This document shows positions 21,504 through 32,617 of a stretch of DNA of 64,000 bases, one piece after another. Source of the stretch: Galerina marginata (Eukaryota > Basidiomycota > Agaricomycetes > Agaricales > Galerinaceae); the NCBI GenBank assembly GCA_023014335.1, contig JAECYW010000014.1, positions 992,001 to 1,056,000 on the forward strand, in the 5' to 3' direction. Numbering within the stretch: position 1 is the stretch's first letter; every line of letters starts with the position of its first letter. The notes under the pieces were generated by a model. The model did not search any database. It saw only the letters and a program-made list of their open reading frames with translations, and had not been told where the DNA came from. A program made the position numbers and the translations under genes.

Positions 21504-24064
21504 ATGGCTCAGGACGAGGACCCACCCGGATATCAGATGCCTACCGACACAGATATTCGACCGGATGGCTGCGTACTATGCCCTCAGTGCCACACATTTA
21601 TTAAGGTTGGCAAAGTCGGAATCGCCAATCTGGTTATACGACACATTCCAAGTGAACAGTGCAAGAAAAATCTGAAGAAGTGGAAGGACAGCGAAGTCGT
21701 GAAGAAGACGCAGCAGAAGGCAAACTCTTTCTTCGCCCCGCGCGCCGCAAAAGTTCCACCAACAGTTACGGCTCCGCCGTGCATACAATCCACTACTTCA
21801 TCATCTTCCACTCGCATAAGCCAAGGGCCCATGTTACCGAGTTCTATTCCACGGCCACCTGCTTGTCCAGTTGCAGTTTCATGTTTGAATAAACTGCATG
21901 ACCGAATCAACTCACTTGATGAAAGTGTTGAGGAAGCGGGGTTGGACCACCCTTTGGCGGCATTTTCTGATGATCCTTGCGGCTGCGTTTTAGAAGGAGA
22001 GGACGCATGGGAGAAATGGGACGGACCTTTGAACACGCTTCTTCAAAAAGAACCCAAAGAACTTCGAAAACTTGTGGTGCGAGGTCAGCGAGGACTCAGT
22101 GGCTTACATCGATTTTTGGATTACCTCGTTTCACATCACGGAATCCAAGGCGCTTTAATTGAGGGAAAAATTGAGCGTCTGAATTCCGCAATTAATGACG
22201 TGTAAGGGATAAGTTTCTCTACAAAATCGGATTAAAACTGATGATCTCACCACTCAGAATGGCCTTGAGATCCTCCAAGACAATTTCTGTACCATCCTCA
22301 GACCCTGTTCCAACTCAAGTGTCAAATGAAATCATTGATGTTGACGCTGTTCCCGAAATTCAAGTCATCTCCAAGTCATCGACAGGAAATAAGAAAACTG
22401 GCTTACAGGAAGATTTATCGGAAAGGCTTCACTGTGAGGGTGTCCTCGTCGAGACCCCAACCGGCATCAGCCCATATTCGGCATATCCGTTTGAGCTACA
22501 TAAGGAGATGGGAGATCCATGGAATTGTGTGATTATTGAGAGTCGGCTTATCTTGTATGCTCGAGGGTGCAAGAATTACATCTCCAAGTCAGCAGGACGC
22601 AAAAGATGCAAAGAATGCGAATTACTCACCCAAAATACGAGCCTTCTTCGAATCATTGACCGAATGAAAGATGGCATTCATGCAAATTCTCCATTTGCGT
22701 ACCATGGCACTGGAGGCCTCATCAACATCCTCCGCAAAAAATCAAATCAAATCAACTCACTCCGACTACGGAAACTCAACGACGCTCAAAAAATTGTCGC
22801 AAAAGCAGGAGCACTTGACGCCCACAAAGACTGGATTATGGCGATTGGGAGTGGGAAGGTAGAGAGGGTTGAACGGCTGGTAAAAAGTGCAATAGCACAG
22901 AAGAGGGGCATCCGAGCAATGTTGAAGATGCTCGATGATGCGGCCCATACGGTGTACCGCACACGCATCTACTCAGAGCAAGACCGCCTTTGGTCGCTGT
23001 TGATGCATCGATTAGGTGGAGGACGTGTAGCAGACATTGCACACAAGTCACTTGCCTTACCATCACGCCGCACAATAAGCCGAATGTCAATGATTCCACC
23101 CCTTATTGCGTCTTCTGCCCGCCCAACGGTTTCGGAGGTTGAAGTGAACACTGTCTCCTCAACATCTATGATTTTGGGCCTGCTGACAACTTCGACTCAG
23201 AGTGTCGTTCACCAGGTCTTGATGTTTGATGAGATTAAGGTGGAGGAGAGGCCGAGATGGGATGACAAGACAAACAACATCCTGGGCATCTGCAGGGAGC
23301 ATGGAGATCATGCAAGCCTGCACTACACATCGAAGCAAGAGGTAGACCTTTTGTTTGAGAAAGTCGTTGATGGTCATGTCCACTTTGCAAGCAATGTGAG
23401 TTGATCAGATCTTATCATATCTTATCAAGCAGGTTCACTTTTAATTTAGGCAACCATTGGTGCTCTTGGTCTCTTGAGCGACAACCATCGCCTTTACAGT
23501 GCACTTCCCGTGTTAATATCTGGTCAATGCGGACAAGAATCTGGAAAAGAGCATGCCGTCGTGCTTCAAGCCGCTATCGATGGCTCCCGAGTGTCGAAAC
23601 TTCGAACTGTGTGCCTTGCCTCTGATGGAGAATCCCGACGCGGTGAAGCATTCGCTATCTTGACATTCAAACGTCGCCTCGATTCCTCCTCACCTATTTA
23701 TCCATTACTTTCTGGCCTTCCTCTCATGAACCTGGAAGTTGGAGATGATGACTTGACAGCTGATAAAGACTTTAAGCACGTCTTCAAACGCTTTCGAAAT
23801 TTGCTTCTTAGGATACGGGGACTGAAAGTTCATGGAATTCACATTTTACCGTCTGTGATACGGTCTCACCTTCTTGAAAATGATGTTTCCTTGTCTCATG
23901 TGAACAACATTCTCAAACCTGATGATAAGCAAGATGTTAAACTGGCCTATGACTTGCTACACAAAGTCTGGCGCCTTCCCTCGCTCTTGGAAACTTCGAC
24001 AACACGTGGCCCAGGATTTCAAGATACTCAAGAAGCATTTAGAACCCTTGGAATTTTTTTCCGC
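21504..24064 (+). pseudogene. Zinc-finger DDE-type (P-element-like) transposase gene, 5' part, split by a retrotransposon
   Basis: Exon 1 starts at ATG 21504 and carries a BED-like finger (CVLCPQC then HIPSEQC). An intron near 22203-22258 joins to the frame beginning MALRSSK, and a second intron at 23395-23454 follows FASN. The later part contains VLMFDEIKVEERPRW and VCLASDGESRRGEA, two aspartate motifs in strand-like contexts. At 24064 the frame runs into the retrotransposon LTR at GIFFR. It resumes in the same sense at 49019 (NILMPYICIELSLSE), where the third acidic motif GTDRLEELFGILRT lies. The D, D, E order and the LEELFGILR motif recall P-element/THAP9-type transposases; that kinship is inference. 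The gene was intact in design before the insertion. Confidence 0.6.
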
Positions 24065-25748
24065 TGAGATGCTTGCTGCGGGGTAGTTTTGAAACACGTA
24101 GATGACTGAATAGGTAGACTTTTAATAAAATCTAATCCCCTATCACACACACACACTATCAGTCAACACAGTAAATCAATCCTAACACTTGACGAGCGTT
24201 AAGCACCCAATCAAATAATCAAGTTAATTGATCAGTTCTTTTTGGGAGGGACAGGTAATTTTATAATAACAAGACTAATCCGAAGAATCCGTCTGGTACA
24301 GGGAAAAGTACGCGTTCACGTAGAATGGACGCGTCGACCCGAGGGTGAACACTTAATGGGTTGTTGTTGGGGAAATAGAAAATAGATAACAAAATCAAAG
24401 ACTCTGCCTCTTGGGATCGCGGGATACGTCACTGAGACGCGTACGGGACTTAATTACTTTGGACTCTTGAAAAACGGGATAACGCCACTCTGGGACGCGT
24501 ATGACTCTCTTGGGGTTACCAAAACCCTACTCGACGGGAAGAAACTCTGCAATGTCCGGTGTAGTCTACAACTATCTGAGTTGCCTCTACCACAGTCCAG
24601 GTCTTAGACACGCGACGCACTACCAAAGTACGGGTTACCGCGGCTAATCGGATGGCCACTGAAGCCTCTTCAAGTCAAATAGATGACAGGTGTAAGAGAT
24701 CGTTGTTCAAGTCCTTAAGTCTTTCAAAATCAAGTACGTTCACTCTGATCACAAAAGGTGAAATTCCGTCTAAGACAAATAAATCTGTTTATTCAAAATT
24801 CCGCGAAGTCAAGTTAACACTTAGAAGTCTCGAAGAGGTTCTGGTGAACGTTCAAGATATAATCTCGTGGGTGGTAAATTGCTTGTCTTTTTCTACGTAC
24901 GCGTACAGCTTTTATACTACTGAGAATAATATTTACATGTGATACAATGAAGGACTCGGCCTTTTACAAACAGCTGAACCGGATGCCAAGTTTCTTGTTT
25001 ACTAAGCTTTCTGTTTCTTGCATAAGCCATCTTTCTGGTTGGCACGGGTACGCGTCGTTATTACTCCTTTGGTAAGGGTGTTCAGAGGTTCTTGCTGAGA
25101 CAAGACCGTAAAACGCGTCCCGATGTGCCGGGTCTAGACTCTATCTGTGTGTTGCGGAAGACGCGCCCATATGTTTCGATGGACGGGCCCGCACGGTAAT
25201 CTTATCTTATCTCAGTCTTCGGGTGCGCACTGTTATTCGCGTCCGTTATTGTTCGCCCGAGATGTCCGTGGGACTCGACTCGGCAATCCTTCCTTTTACA
25301 GTAAGGTCGAGACTCGAGAAGCCATCACGGTCGAGACTCGGCAGTTCCCGTCCCTCATGTTCTGGGTTCGCGAGCTTGTTACTTGATTTGTCAGGTGGTG
25401 CCGCGTCGGCACCATAGTTGTGGGTCCTATTCTTTGGATATCTGTCCCTATTCGTTTAGACGCTAGAGACCTGTGCCTGTCAGTTAGGCGCACAGGTGGG
25501 CCCGCGTTCACAGTCCTCGCCTTATTACCGCGCTTCGTATACGGACGCGTACCCGTAATTAGAAGCACATAGTTTAACTTGGACTTCGTCGCATACAATA
25601 GTTTCCTCTAGTCTTGGCTGGCTTATACTGATTGTCCGAGACTTAGACAATGCGCCGCGCAAGATATATCATTATTCTAAGTCCAATATTGGTATGAGGA
25701 ACAGGTAAAAACCGAAAATTCAGGGCTGGCCGAAGGGCCGTCCCTTCA
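24065..25748 (-). repeat. 3' LTR of the gypsy element
   Basis: Begins tgagatgcttgctgcgggg and ends cccttca on the plus strand. It is identical to 47335-49018 except at 25328, 25350, 25435, 25453, 25593 and 25743. It contains eight copies of ACGCGT. Short ORFs inside it are not supported as genes. Confidence 0.95.
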
Positions 25749-25758
25749 TCTCCCCCCA
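25749..25758 (-). other. Polypurine tract of the retrotransposon
   Basis: On the minus strand TTGGGGGGAGA abuts the first base of the 3' LTR, the expected place for plus-strand priming. Beside it, 25767-25786 forms a hairpin, GTTGACTG with CAGTCAAC around a 4-base loop. A near copy of tract plus hairpin occurs at 28411-28447. Confidence 0.8.
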
Positions 25759-26082
25759 ACTTAGATGTTGACTGTCCCCAGTCAACTCTATTTGCATAGG
25801 ATCCGCACTCCTGTCCGTCAAGCTCGCGTCCGTCATTGTTGTTCGGGAGCGCAGTGGGAAAATGTTTGCCTGGTGACGCGCGACTGCTGCGGTCCTCTGA
25901 CGAACCTCCGTGCAGGGACATCCGTTTTCGGAAATGTTTCCCTGAACTGTCAAACATAGACTTTCAATGGGCGCTTCCGTTTCTCCCGAAGCATGAGAAA
26001 ACCATTTTATCTTGGGGACGCGCCCCTTCCTCTAATTTCTTCGAGGTCTCTGGCGCACATCACCGAGACGCGGACCTTGGGG

Positions 26083-26090
26083 TATTTAAG
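26083..26090 (+). promoter_or_regulatory. TATA-like box of antisense gene 1
   Basis: tatttaag lies 62 bp before the ATG at 26152, within the usual range for fungal promoters when a short leader is allowed for. Confidence 0.45.
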
Positions 26091-26151
26091 CCGCGCCTCT
26101 TTCGTCTTCTCCCTCATCATTCCCCTCCTTTCCTCTCTCCGCGTCCTCACT

Positions 26152-28122
26152 ATGGAAGGCACGCTCGACTTCACCGAGTTCGCTCTTCTCCCGCCCCGCG
26201 TCGTAGCAGCCTGCTCCGCCATCTGGGCCGCGTTCCAACCGTGGCTCGCACCTCTTACTGCTATTCTGCGAGTCTTGTTGTCCCGCGACGACGCCCTCGC
26301 CGTGCTGACTGACCAGCACGACAACTTGGTGAGTTACTCTTATCTTTCTATCTTTGGAAACTTATATCTGTTTTCTAGGCTCTTCTATGTAACGTTTATC
26401 ATCCCCAGGGCACCGTCGAGCCCTTCAACGTTCGACGCGTCCGTAACTGGACTTATCGGTTCATTTCGCGGCTTCGCAGGGAGCAACGCGACGCGTTTAT
26501 GCCCTTGCTGCCCGTCAGTCATCCGACACTCTTCGCCCCGGACTTGGTAAGTCCTACATTGTTTCCTCCGATTAAGCTTTTCTTAACCATTTTTGGCTGC
26601 TCCCAGAGCGACTTGTACCCAATGGAGGTCGTCGTTTTCGACCCCTTACTCGAGTGTCGTCCGACAATGCCCGACCCGTCCATTTTATCTGCTGGTCCTT
26701 CGACATCGGTCAACGTCACCCCTCCAGACGGTTCCGCTTCCGGTGACGAGTCCGATTCCGCGTCCGAGGCCCACCCTCGCAAAAAGGCTAGAGTTGCAGG
26801 TAGTTCGGACTTGGATTTAGAAAGTAAGCCTTTCTTTTCTTTATTTTCCTCTGTTCTCAACCCCTGCTGAGATATGACTCTTATTTACTCAGCTTCGGAG
26901 ATTCCTCGACCGGCGCGTCGTTCCACCCGCGCTTGCCGCGAAGCTGCTCAAGCTGGTCTTCCGCCCGTCGACGACGCTGATGACGCTGCCGACGCTACCT
27001 TTGTCCCGTCCTCGCCACCAGGTCCTGTCAAAGCTTCGTCCAAAGCTAAATCTAAGTCCAAGTCCAAGTCCAAGTCCAAGTCCGCGTCGGCACGAGGCTC
27101 TCATCCTCATCGCAACATTAGAAGAGACAGTGCGCTACGCCAACTCAATTGCAACTTGTCCATGATCACGAACCCCGGTATTGATATCGACGAGTCCGAG
27201 CCTATCGAAGTCGAACCTCTATCTTTTGACGACGTTAAACGATTAGCCGCGGATCATCGTCAAGTACGTTTCTTTTCTTTTCTGTTTTATCTTTCTTTCT
27301 AATGCTGTCTTATTTGTTTCCTTAGCCGGACTATAGGTGCCAGTCCTGCCGGGATATGGGTCGCAACAACTGCACGTTCCGCGGGCTGCATCAGCCCTGC
27401 GCGCCGTGCTTCCGCTCCAAGAACACCCGCTGCGACTTTCAGCTGAAGCCACACGACAAGATCCGTAGTGGCAACCTTGCTTACGAGGTCGGCGCGGCTT
27501 CTTTGGCTCGTATGTATCTTTTAATCTTTTCTTTTTGTCTTTGTCTAATCACTTATACACCTTTGTAGGTCTTCGAGAAGTGATTCGACTCTGCGAGAGG
27601 GAGGCTGGGCAACGCGCCCTGCTTATCTCTGCCATTCTTATTCACGACACGGCCATTCACGAGTACCACTTGGAAGGCCGCCAAATCATATACGAAATGC
27701 TCCGACGCGACGAGTCGATCAATCTTGAAAAAGTCATCGAATACGAAGACGGCGTCCTAACTGCTCTCTGGAACGCGTTCCGCTCCGATCCGCTCGTCTT
27801 CAACCCGATGGACGAGTCCTTGTCAGTTTTCACCGGCAATGCTCCCTTGTCCGATTTCATTCGCATGGTCCCAGACTCGGTCTCGGAGGATGTTCTTCAC
27901 GTCCTCAACCCTTGTTTTGCGGAAGGTTCCTCTGAAGACGACACTGGTGATGAAGCTGGCCCGTCCCGTCCTCAACCTTCCCGTCCTCGCGTTCTCAACC
28001 GTTCTCCGTCCGCCGGGGAGTACTATGACGTCGAGGCTCAGGAGGCCGATCCTAATGAGGATCTTGATCTCGAAGGAACTGGTTCTATGGACGAGGGCAT
28101 GCTCCCTGACTATATTGAGTAA
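26152..28122 (+). CDS. Antisense cargo gene 1: six-cysteine-cluster protein
   Basis: Six exons (26152-26328, 26409-26546, 26607-26823, 26893-27263, 27326-27509, 27569-28122) join in one frame to 546 residues, all with GT-AG introns. The N-terminal region is folded-looking. The centre is disordered, with PRKKARV and a Lys-Ser run (KSKSKSKSKS) that could serve as a nuclear signal. Then comes a cluster C-x2-C-x7-C-x8-C-x2-C-x7-C (CQSC, NNC, PCAPC, TRC), close to but not the canonical spacing of fungal Zn2Cys6 factors. A helical C-terminal domain (LREVIRLCEREAGQRALL) and an acidic tail finish it. It lies inside the retrotransposon on the strand opposite to gag and pol. A DNA- or RNA-binding role is inferred. 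I do not recognise the family. Confidence 0.75.
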
Positions 28123-28410
28123 TCGTGCTGCGCCGCGTCTTTTCTTGTTAATCTTGTCGCGCTATCTCTTTATAATTGTCTTATAGTCTTTACTTAGATA
28201 TTTTTCCGAAGCTTTTAATATCTTAAGTACTCTTGATGTATCTTATATCATTTTAAAATGCATAAAGCTTCTTATCCTGTTCTTTTTCTGGTGTTTTCTT
28301 TTAAGTCTATCCTGTTTCCTAAGTCATCCTATGTGACTTATAATTTTCAAAATTTTATCTGGTTTTTCTAGTGTCTAAACTTGTGTATGAGATAGTATGG
28401 GTAGGCGACC

Positions 28411-28447
28411 CTCCTCCCCCCAACTTAAATATCAACTGTCCCAGTTG
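28411..28447 (-). other. Second polypurine-tract-like module with hairpin
   Basis: ctcctccccccaacttaaat followed by CAACTG-tcc-CAGTTG repeats the arrangement at the true PPT (25749-25786) in the same orientation. No LTR sequence follows it. It may be a leftover of a duplication that added gene 1, or an internal priming site; neither is proven. Confidence 0.5.
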
Positions 28448-28532
28448 AAGACAAGCTGAGCGCGTCGGGTGGACAATCCCATTTTAGGCGAAGCCTTCCA
28501 TGTGGTCACCGAAGCCTAGACGCGCCGCGTGC

Positions 28533-28540
28533 TATATAAG
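28533..28540 (+). promoter_or_regulatory. TATA box of antisense gene 2
   Basis: tatataag lies 35 bp before the ATG at 28575, with acgcgg just downstream. Confidence 0.55.
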
Positions 28541-28574
28541 ACGCGGTCAGGAATTTATCTCAAACTTGACCATC

Positions 28575-29377
28575 ATGTCTTCTTCAGAGTCCGTGTCGAC
28601 ATCTAGCTCAGAGGACGAGGACGAGTACCGGCCTTATGATAGAGGCCCGTCCCCTTACGTTGGCTATCTGCCGTTCCACTTCATTGAAAGCGACTTATCT
28701 TGCTACCCTCTCCATCAACGTCAAAACGCAAGGTGGAGGACAACTTATCGGCGAGCCCTCGCTCTCCTGTCCGCGGGTTCGCGACGTTTCCGAAGGGAAG
28801 AATTACTTCAGGCCATGGACAGCGGCGCGGCGTATACGACTATACCAGTCGCGGCGCTGAAGTATTGGACTGACTTCATGGTGCGTTTAAGTCCAAATAA
28901 GGCCACGTCTGACTTATCTGACATCTTCACCTATCAACTAGGTCATCGTTCCGAAATACTTGATTGTGTACGGATCGAAGTTCGCCGATCACTACAATCG
29001 TCTATGCAACCACTGGTGCTCAGTCCTAATGGACGCGCCCCATGAAGCTGGCGGCGAGACCTGCATCAAGTTTCTGTCCCTGATGACCCGGCCTGATATT
29101 CCATCTATGCCAGCCTATAGTTTGGTATGCGAACAAAGCCCGCCTTTCAACGTGGAGCTGACCTTCTTGTTTATTCAATCAGAATCTTCTAGCTGGTTGG
29201 GAGGCCGGAAACGCGGCCATCCGAAAGCGTTTCGCGGTTCCTATTATCAATCTGAACTTCACTCTTTACCAAGCGACGTTCATCATGGTGCGCCAAGAGC
29301 AATATAAGGTGATCATCAAGGCCCTTCAAGCTCACTACACGGAGACATCGGAGACCGTAGACACGTTCCTTATTTGA
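28575..29377 (+). CDS. Antisense cargo gene 2 (paralogue family member a)
   Basis: Exons 28575-28880, 28942-29124 and 29183-29377 give 227 residues; every junction is GT-AG in phase 0. The N-terminus is a Ser/Glu/Asp-rich tail (SSSEDEDEY) absent from the next two genes. Exon 2 begins VIVPKYLIVYGSKF and ends near RPDIPSMPAYSL. Genes 3 and 4 share this plan: exon 2 opens with V-x-x-P or V-x-x-N-P, then a YG pair, and ends with a P-[DH]-[IV]-P phrase. Exon 3 is a helical C-terminus (NLLAGWEAGNAAIRKRF). No catalytic or binding motif is recognisable. The function is unknown. Its placement inside the retrotransposon, opposite to pol, with its own TATA box, argues for independent transcription. Confidence 0.7.
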
Positions 29378-29521
29378 GTATTGCACGCAACTGCATGGTG
29401 TAGTTCCATCAGAATTTATTATCATGCGTAACATCGGAAGTTTTTCTGATACTTGTCTGATCCCGAATGCCTGAGCCGCGAACATACAAAGGAGGACGGT
29501 AAACTGGAATTAGAACTACCA

Positions 29522-30268
29522 ATGGCAACCGACCCGTCCTTTGCAGTCTTTCCTGGTGTTCCTTCTTGCGCTGAGCTTTATGTTGCCTTGGCACAGAGGA
29601 CCGCGTACGATCAAGACTACGCGAACGTGATCCAGGACCTTGTAGAAGAGGCACTCGTTGCTCGTACAATATTCTGTGCCCGCGTGCGCATCACTCGCTA
29701 CCCGACGGGAGGAATATATCAACCCCCGATGGAAGAGCTGATGGACTGGACCCAAGCTTTCGTTCGTAGTCTTTCAAATCCGCATTTTGCTAATTTTTCT
29801 GACAATCCTTAATTTGCTCAGGTGCACTTTCCGAAGGAACAAATCGTGTACGGGACACCAGTGGCGCTCGAATACATCGCCCTCTCGTCTCAGTGGCTAA
29901 CAGTCCTTAGACACCGTCCCGATAATCGGACCGCGGGCAGTGATTTAATCAATCAGTACGGCGGGATCGTTAAGAACATGTTAGACCTTATGGCGGCCCC
30001 CCATATCCCCGCTTTCCCAACTCGTCTGTCGGTGCGTTTGTCCGGTTTATCGTTCCTAAAGTAGGCGCTAACAAAAATCTATCAGACCCTTCATTCCGCA
30101 TGGGCCTATGGCAACGGCGCGGTAGAGGATGATCATACTAGAGGCTTCACCAGCCTCCTTGAAGTTGCCGAATTTAATCATTTACATGCTCTGGAATGGG
30201 CAATGATCGAACAAGAGACCCGTCCTGGTGGCTCACTTCCACCTGCTCTTCTTCGTAGAACCCCGTAG
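29522..30268 (+). CDS. Antisense cargo gene 3 (paralogue family member b)
   Basis: Exons 29522-29761, 29822-30031 and 30086-30268 encode 210 residues, with all introns in phase 0 as in genes 2 and 4. Exon 1 ends ELMDWTQAF, comparable to ALKYWTDFM in gene 2. Exon 2 starts VHFPKEQIVYGTPV and ends with APHIPAFPTRLS. Exon 3 has HSAWAYGNGAVEDDHTRGF. No known domain is seen. No clear TATA box was found; it starts 145 bp after gene 2 ends. The conserved exon borders against low sequence identity suggest an old tandem duplication kept under selection. Confidence 0.7.
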
Positions 30269-30350
30269 ACTCTGTTGTCGACTGTAGTTTCCCAGAAAAT
30301 ATACTTGTCTTCCTCTGTGATTTTTATCTAAATCATGCTTGAGCAAAATC

Positions 30351-30357
30351 TATAAAG
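30351..30357 (+). promoter_or_regulatory. TATA box of antisense gene 4
   Basis: tataaag lies 41 bp before the ATG at 30398, with ggacgcgtc between them. Confidence 0.55.
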
Positions 30358-30397
30358 CCAGGCCTAGTAGGGACGCGTCTTTCAGCAAGTTCCCGTT

Positions 30398-31031
30398 ATG
30401 GCGGCTATTGATATCTTTGCGTTAGACCCTCCCTCCGCGTCGCTACGCATACAACTCGCCACCGCCAATGCAGCGTTTGAGGATGCTGTTGCCTACACTG
30501 GCTTGGGTCCCGCGAATATTCCATTGGAGGAATTGTTAACGCTTTCCGCAATATTGGTACGCGGTCAATTGCTGACCATTTTGCTCCCCTCCTTACTAAT
30601 AAATTGATAGGTCGAATACAACCCAGACTTTATTACATATGGATCTCTCGTCGGGACCATATACATTAAAGTTTTTCAAGTCTGGCACGATGCCACAGTG
30701 AATCACCCAGGAGCGGCCCTTATTCCGGGGCGCTTCCAGCAACTCATGCGCAGGCCTGATGTGCCGAATCTTTCTGCTTCGTACGGGGTAAGCAACAGGC
30801 CCCGTCCCCTTCTAATTAACCTTTACATAACAATATCTGATCATTATTCAGCAATTGTCCACCATATGGTTGACTAGCAAATTCGAGGTTGTGGCTGAGT
30901 TGGCCCGCACACCCATACCCGATGGTGAATTTTTCCGTCTGAATCTGATCAGGATGAAAGAATGGCATCGTTTGGAACGCGCTCTGAAGCCAATAGTCGA
31001 GTTTGGTACGGCTATTGTGCCCTTTGAATAG
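30398..31031 (+). CDS. Antisense cargo gene 4 (paralogue family member c)
   Basis: Exons 30398-30556, 30611-30787 and 30852-31031 give 171 residues; introns are GT-AG in phase 0, as in genes 2 and 3. Exon 2 starts VEYNPDFITYGSLV and ends RRPDVPNLSASYG, the same landmarks as in its neighbours. Exon 3 reads QLSTIWLTSKFEVV and ends near EFGTAIVPFE. It is the smallest of the three paralogues. Function unknown. Confidence 0.7.
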
Positions 31032-31249
31032 GTAGAGATTTAGTGAATGCATGATCACACCTCCTACTACGCCCAGAATAGAATCTCGGAGCGTGGACGC
31101 GCCGTGATGCCAAGACCGACGATCTTTTCAGGTGACAGAATCAAAGTATATTTCCCCATTGAGGTATTTCGTCATAGAGCCTACCATTCGGCGCGTTAAG
31201 TAGTAGACGCGTCGGTAGGTCGTTACTTCGTTGTGCAGGACGCTCAAGC

Positions 31250-31257
31250 TATAAGAG
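31250..31257 (+). promoter_or_regulatory. TATA-like box of antisense gene 5
   Basis: tataagag lies 43 bp before the ATG at 31301. Confidence 0.45.
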
Positions 31258-31300
31258 AAGCGACCAAATTGTTGGTCAATCCCCACTCATCTCTTTGAAA

Positions 31301-32617
31301 ATGCGCGCTGTACTCGATCCCTCTGTTGAGGACGCTGTCCGACAAACTTTTTACATTATGCATCATACGACTCCCGAGTCCCCGCATGATAGTCGTTCCG
31401 TTGTTTCCTTGTGGAACGGGTTGATTGACGCGGCCAAGTTCATTGTATGTTGCATTTCTCTATCAATCCCATTTATCTGAATATTAAACTGATCTTCTGC
31501 GACCCCTTCATCTAGTCGGGTTGGGTCGAACACCCTCAACTTGTCCAAGACGCGGGCAAGACCGCTCGGGACATCCCCTTCGGTATTCGTCGTGCCTTCC
31601 AGGACTACATGAAGGCATATCCTGGCAAGTTCCAAGAGTACCCTCAAGAATACCGCGCCATCGCACGGCTGTGCAGGTGTATTCAAGAACTTCGCGAGAA
31701 AACCGCAGGTCGTGTACGTCCCTGTGCCGTTTTCTGTCTTTAAACACCTTTATTAACATCCCGTCTGATCTTTAGGGTTCAAAGCAAGGTAGTCGTTCTG
31801 GCCGGGGCTGAGCTGATGATCAGGAAGACGATCAGGTTCGTTGGCCCGCGTCGCACCGATCTTTTTAAAACCTTACTTATTTTACTATATCCAATTCAGG
31901 ATGACACTGAGGAGGTAAGGATACGTCTTAGCCGTCCTTTCGTTACAGGGTTTTTAACTCGGGCATTCAAGGCTATGGTTGTGGATGACGAGGGGGGGCC
32001 TAGCAGTAGCCAAGCTCCTGCCGCTCCCCAAGCACCTACCGCGCCCGCTGCCGATCGCGTTCTTTGCTTTAAGAAGAAACCCACTCCAGCCAAGGTACGC
32101 GTGCCCTCGTCTTCCAAGAGCAAGAAACCTAAGCCTGGAATTGTCCCGAAAGCCTGTGGAGAAGCGTGCGGACGTAAGTTCAGCTTAACTACTCCCTTTT
32201 CTGATTTATTTCTTAATCTGTTATCTTAGACCACCAGGTCGTCTTCTGTACCGGTCCCCCCCATCAACAAGCGGGCGAGGCCGAACCATCCGTCCCCCGA
32301 CGGTATGTATTTATCCTGTCTGTTGCTTTTTCCTTGTCTTGACCAAGTGTTCTCTTTCTCTAGGGGCTCCTTCTGAGCTTCCCGCCGGGTCGCTCCAGGA
32401 GGCTCTTGAGATAGCGGCTTCCCCTTCTATTCCGTCGGATGTGGAAGGTATCGACAGACAGATTAACATGCTGAGTGGAGATTTAAGTGATTACAACTAT
32501 CAAATTGCTTATAATCTCCGCCAACGTGAATCTGTTCTGGCTGAAATCGCGAAACTCAAAGAAGCTCGATCTAGTCTGGACGCCCCTGCAGAAGCCGATG
32601 AGGAACTGGATGTTTAA
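31301..32617 (+). pseudogene. Antisense cargo gene 5, decaying
   Basis: The first exon (31301-31444, MRAVLDPSVEDAV) and second (about 31516-31708, SGWVEHPQLVQDAGK) are sound. The third reads GSKQGSRSGRG and hits TGA at 31809-31811, after which the same frame goes on with ADDQEDDQ. CGA to TGA by a CpG transition would explain it. Further exons carry acidic and Pro/Ala-rich disorder (PSSSQAPAAPQ), then a Lys-rich stretch. Near 32140-32150 the frame slips by one base, after which PVEKRAD, INKRARPNHPSPD and a C-terminal coiled coil (DVEGIDRQINMLSGDLSDYN onward) are again continuous to the stop at 32615-32617. Two lesions make a pseudogene likely, unless the first 171 codons act alone. Function unknown. 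Confidence 0.55.

Noticed and set aside
24652..25598. Several 60-100-codon ORFs in the LTRs
   Set aside because: Present in both LTRs simply because the LTRs are duplicates; no domain similarity and no start context.
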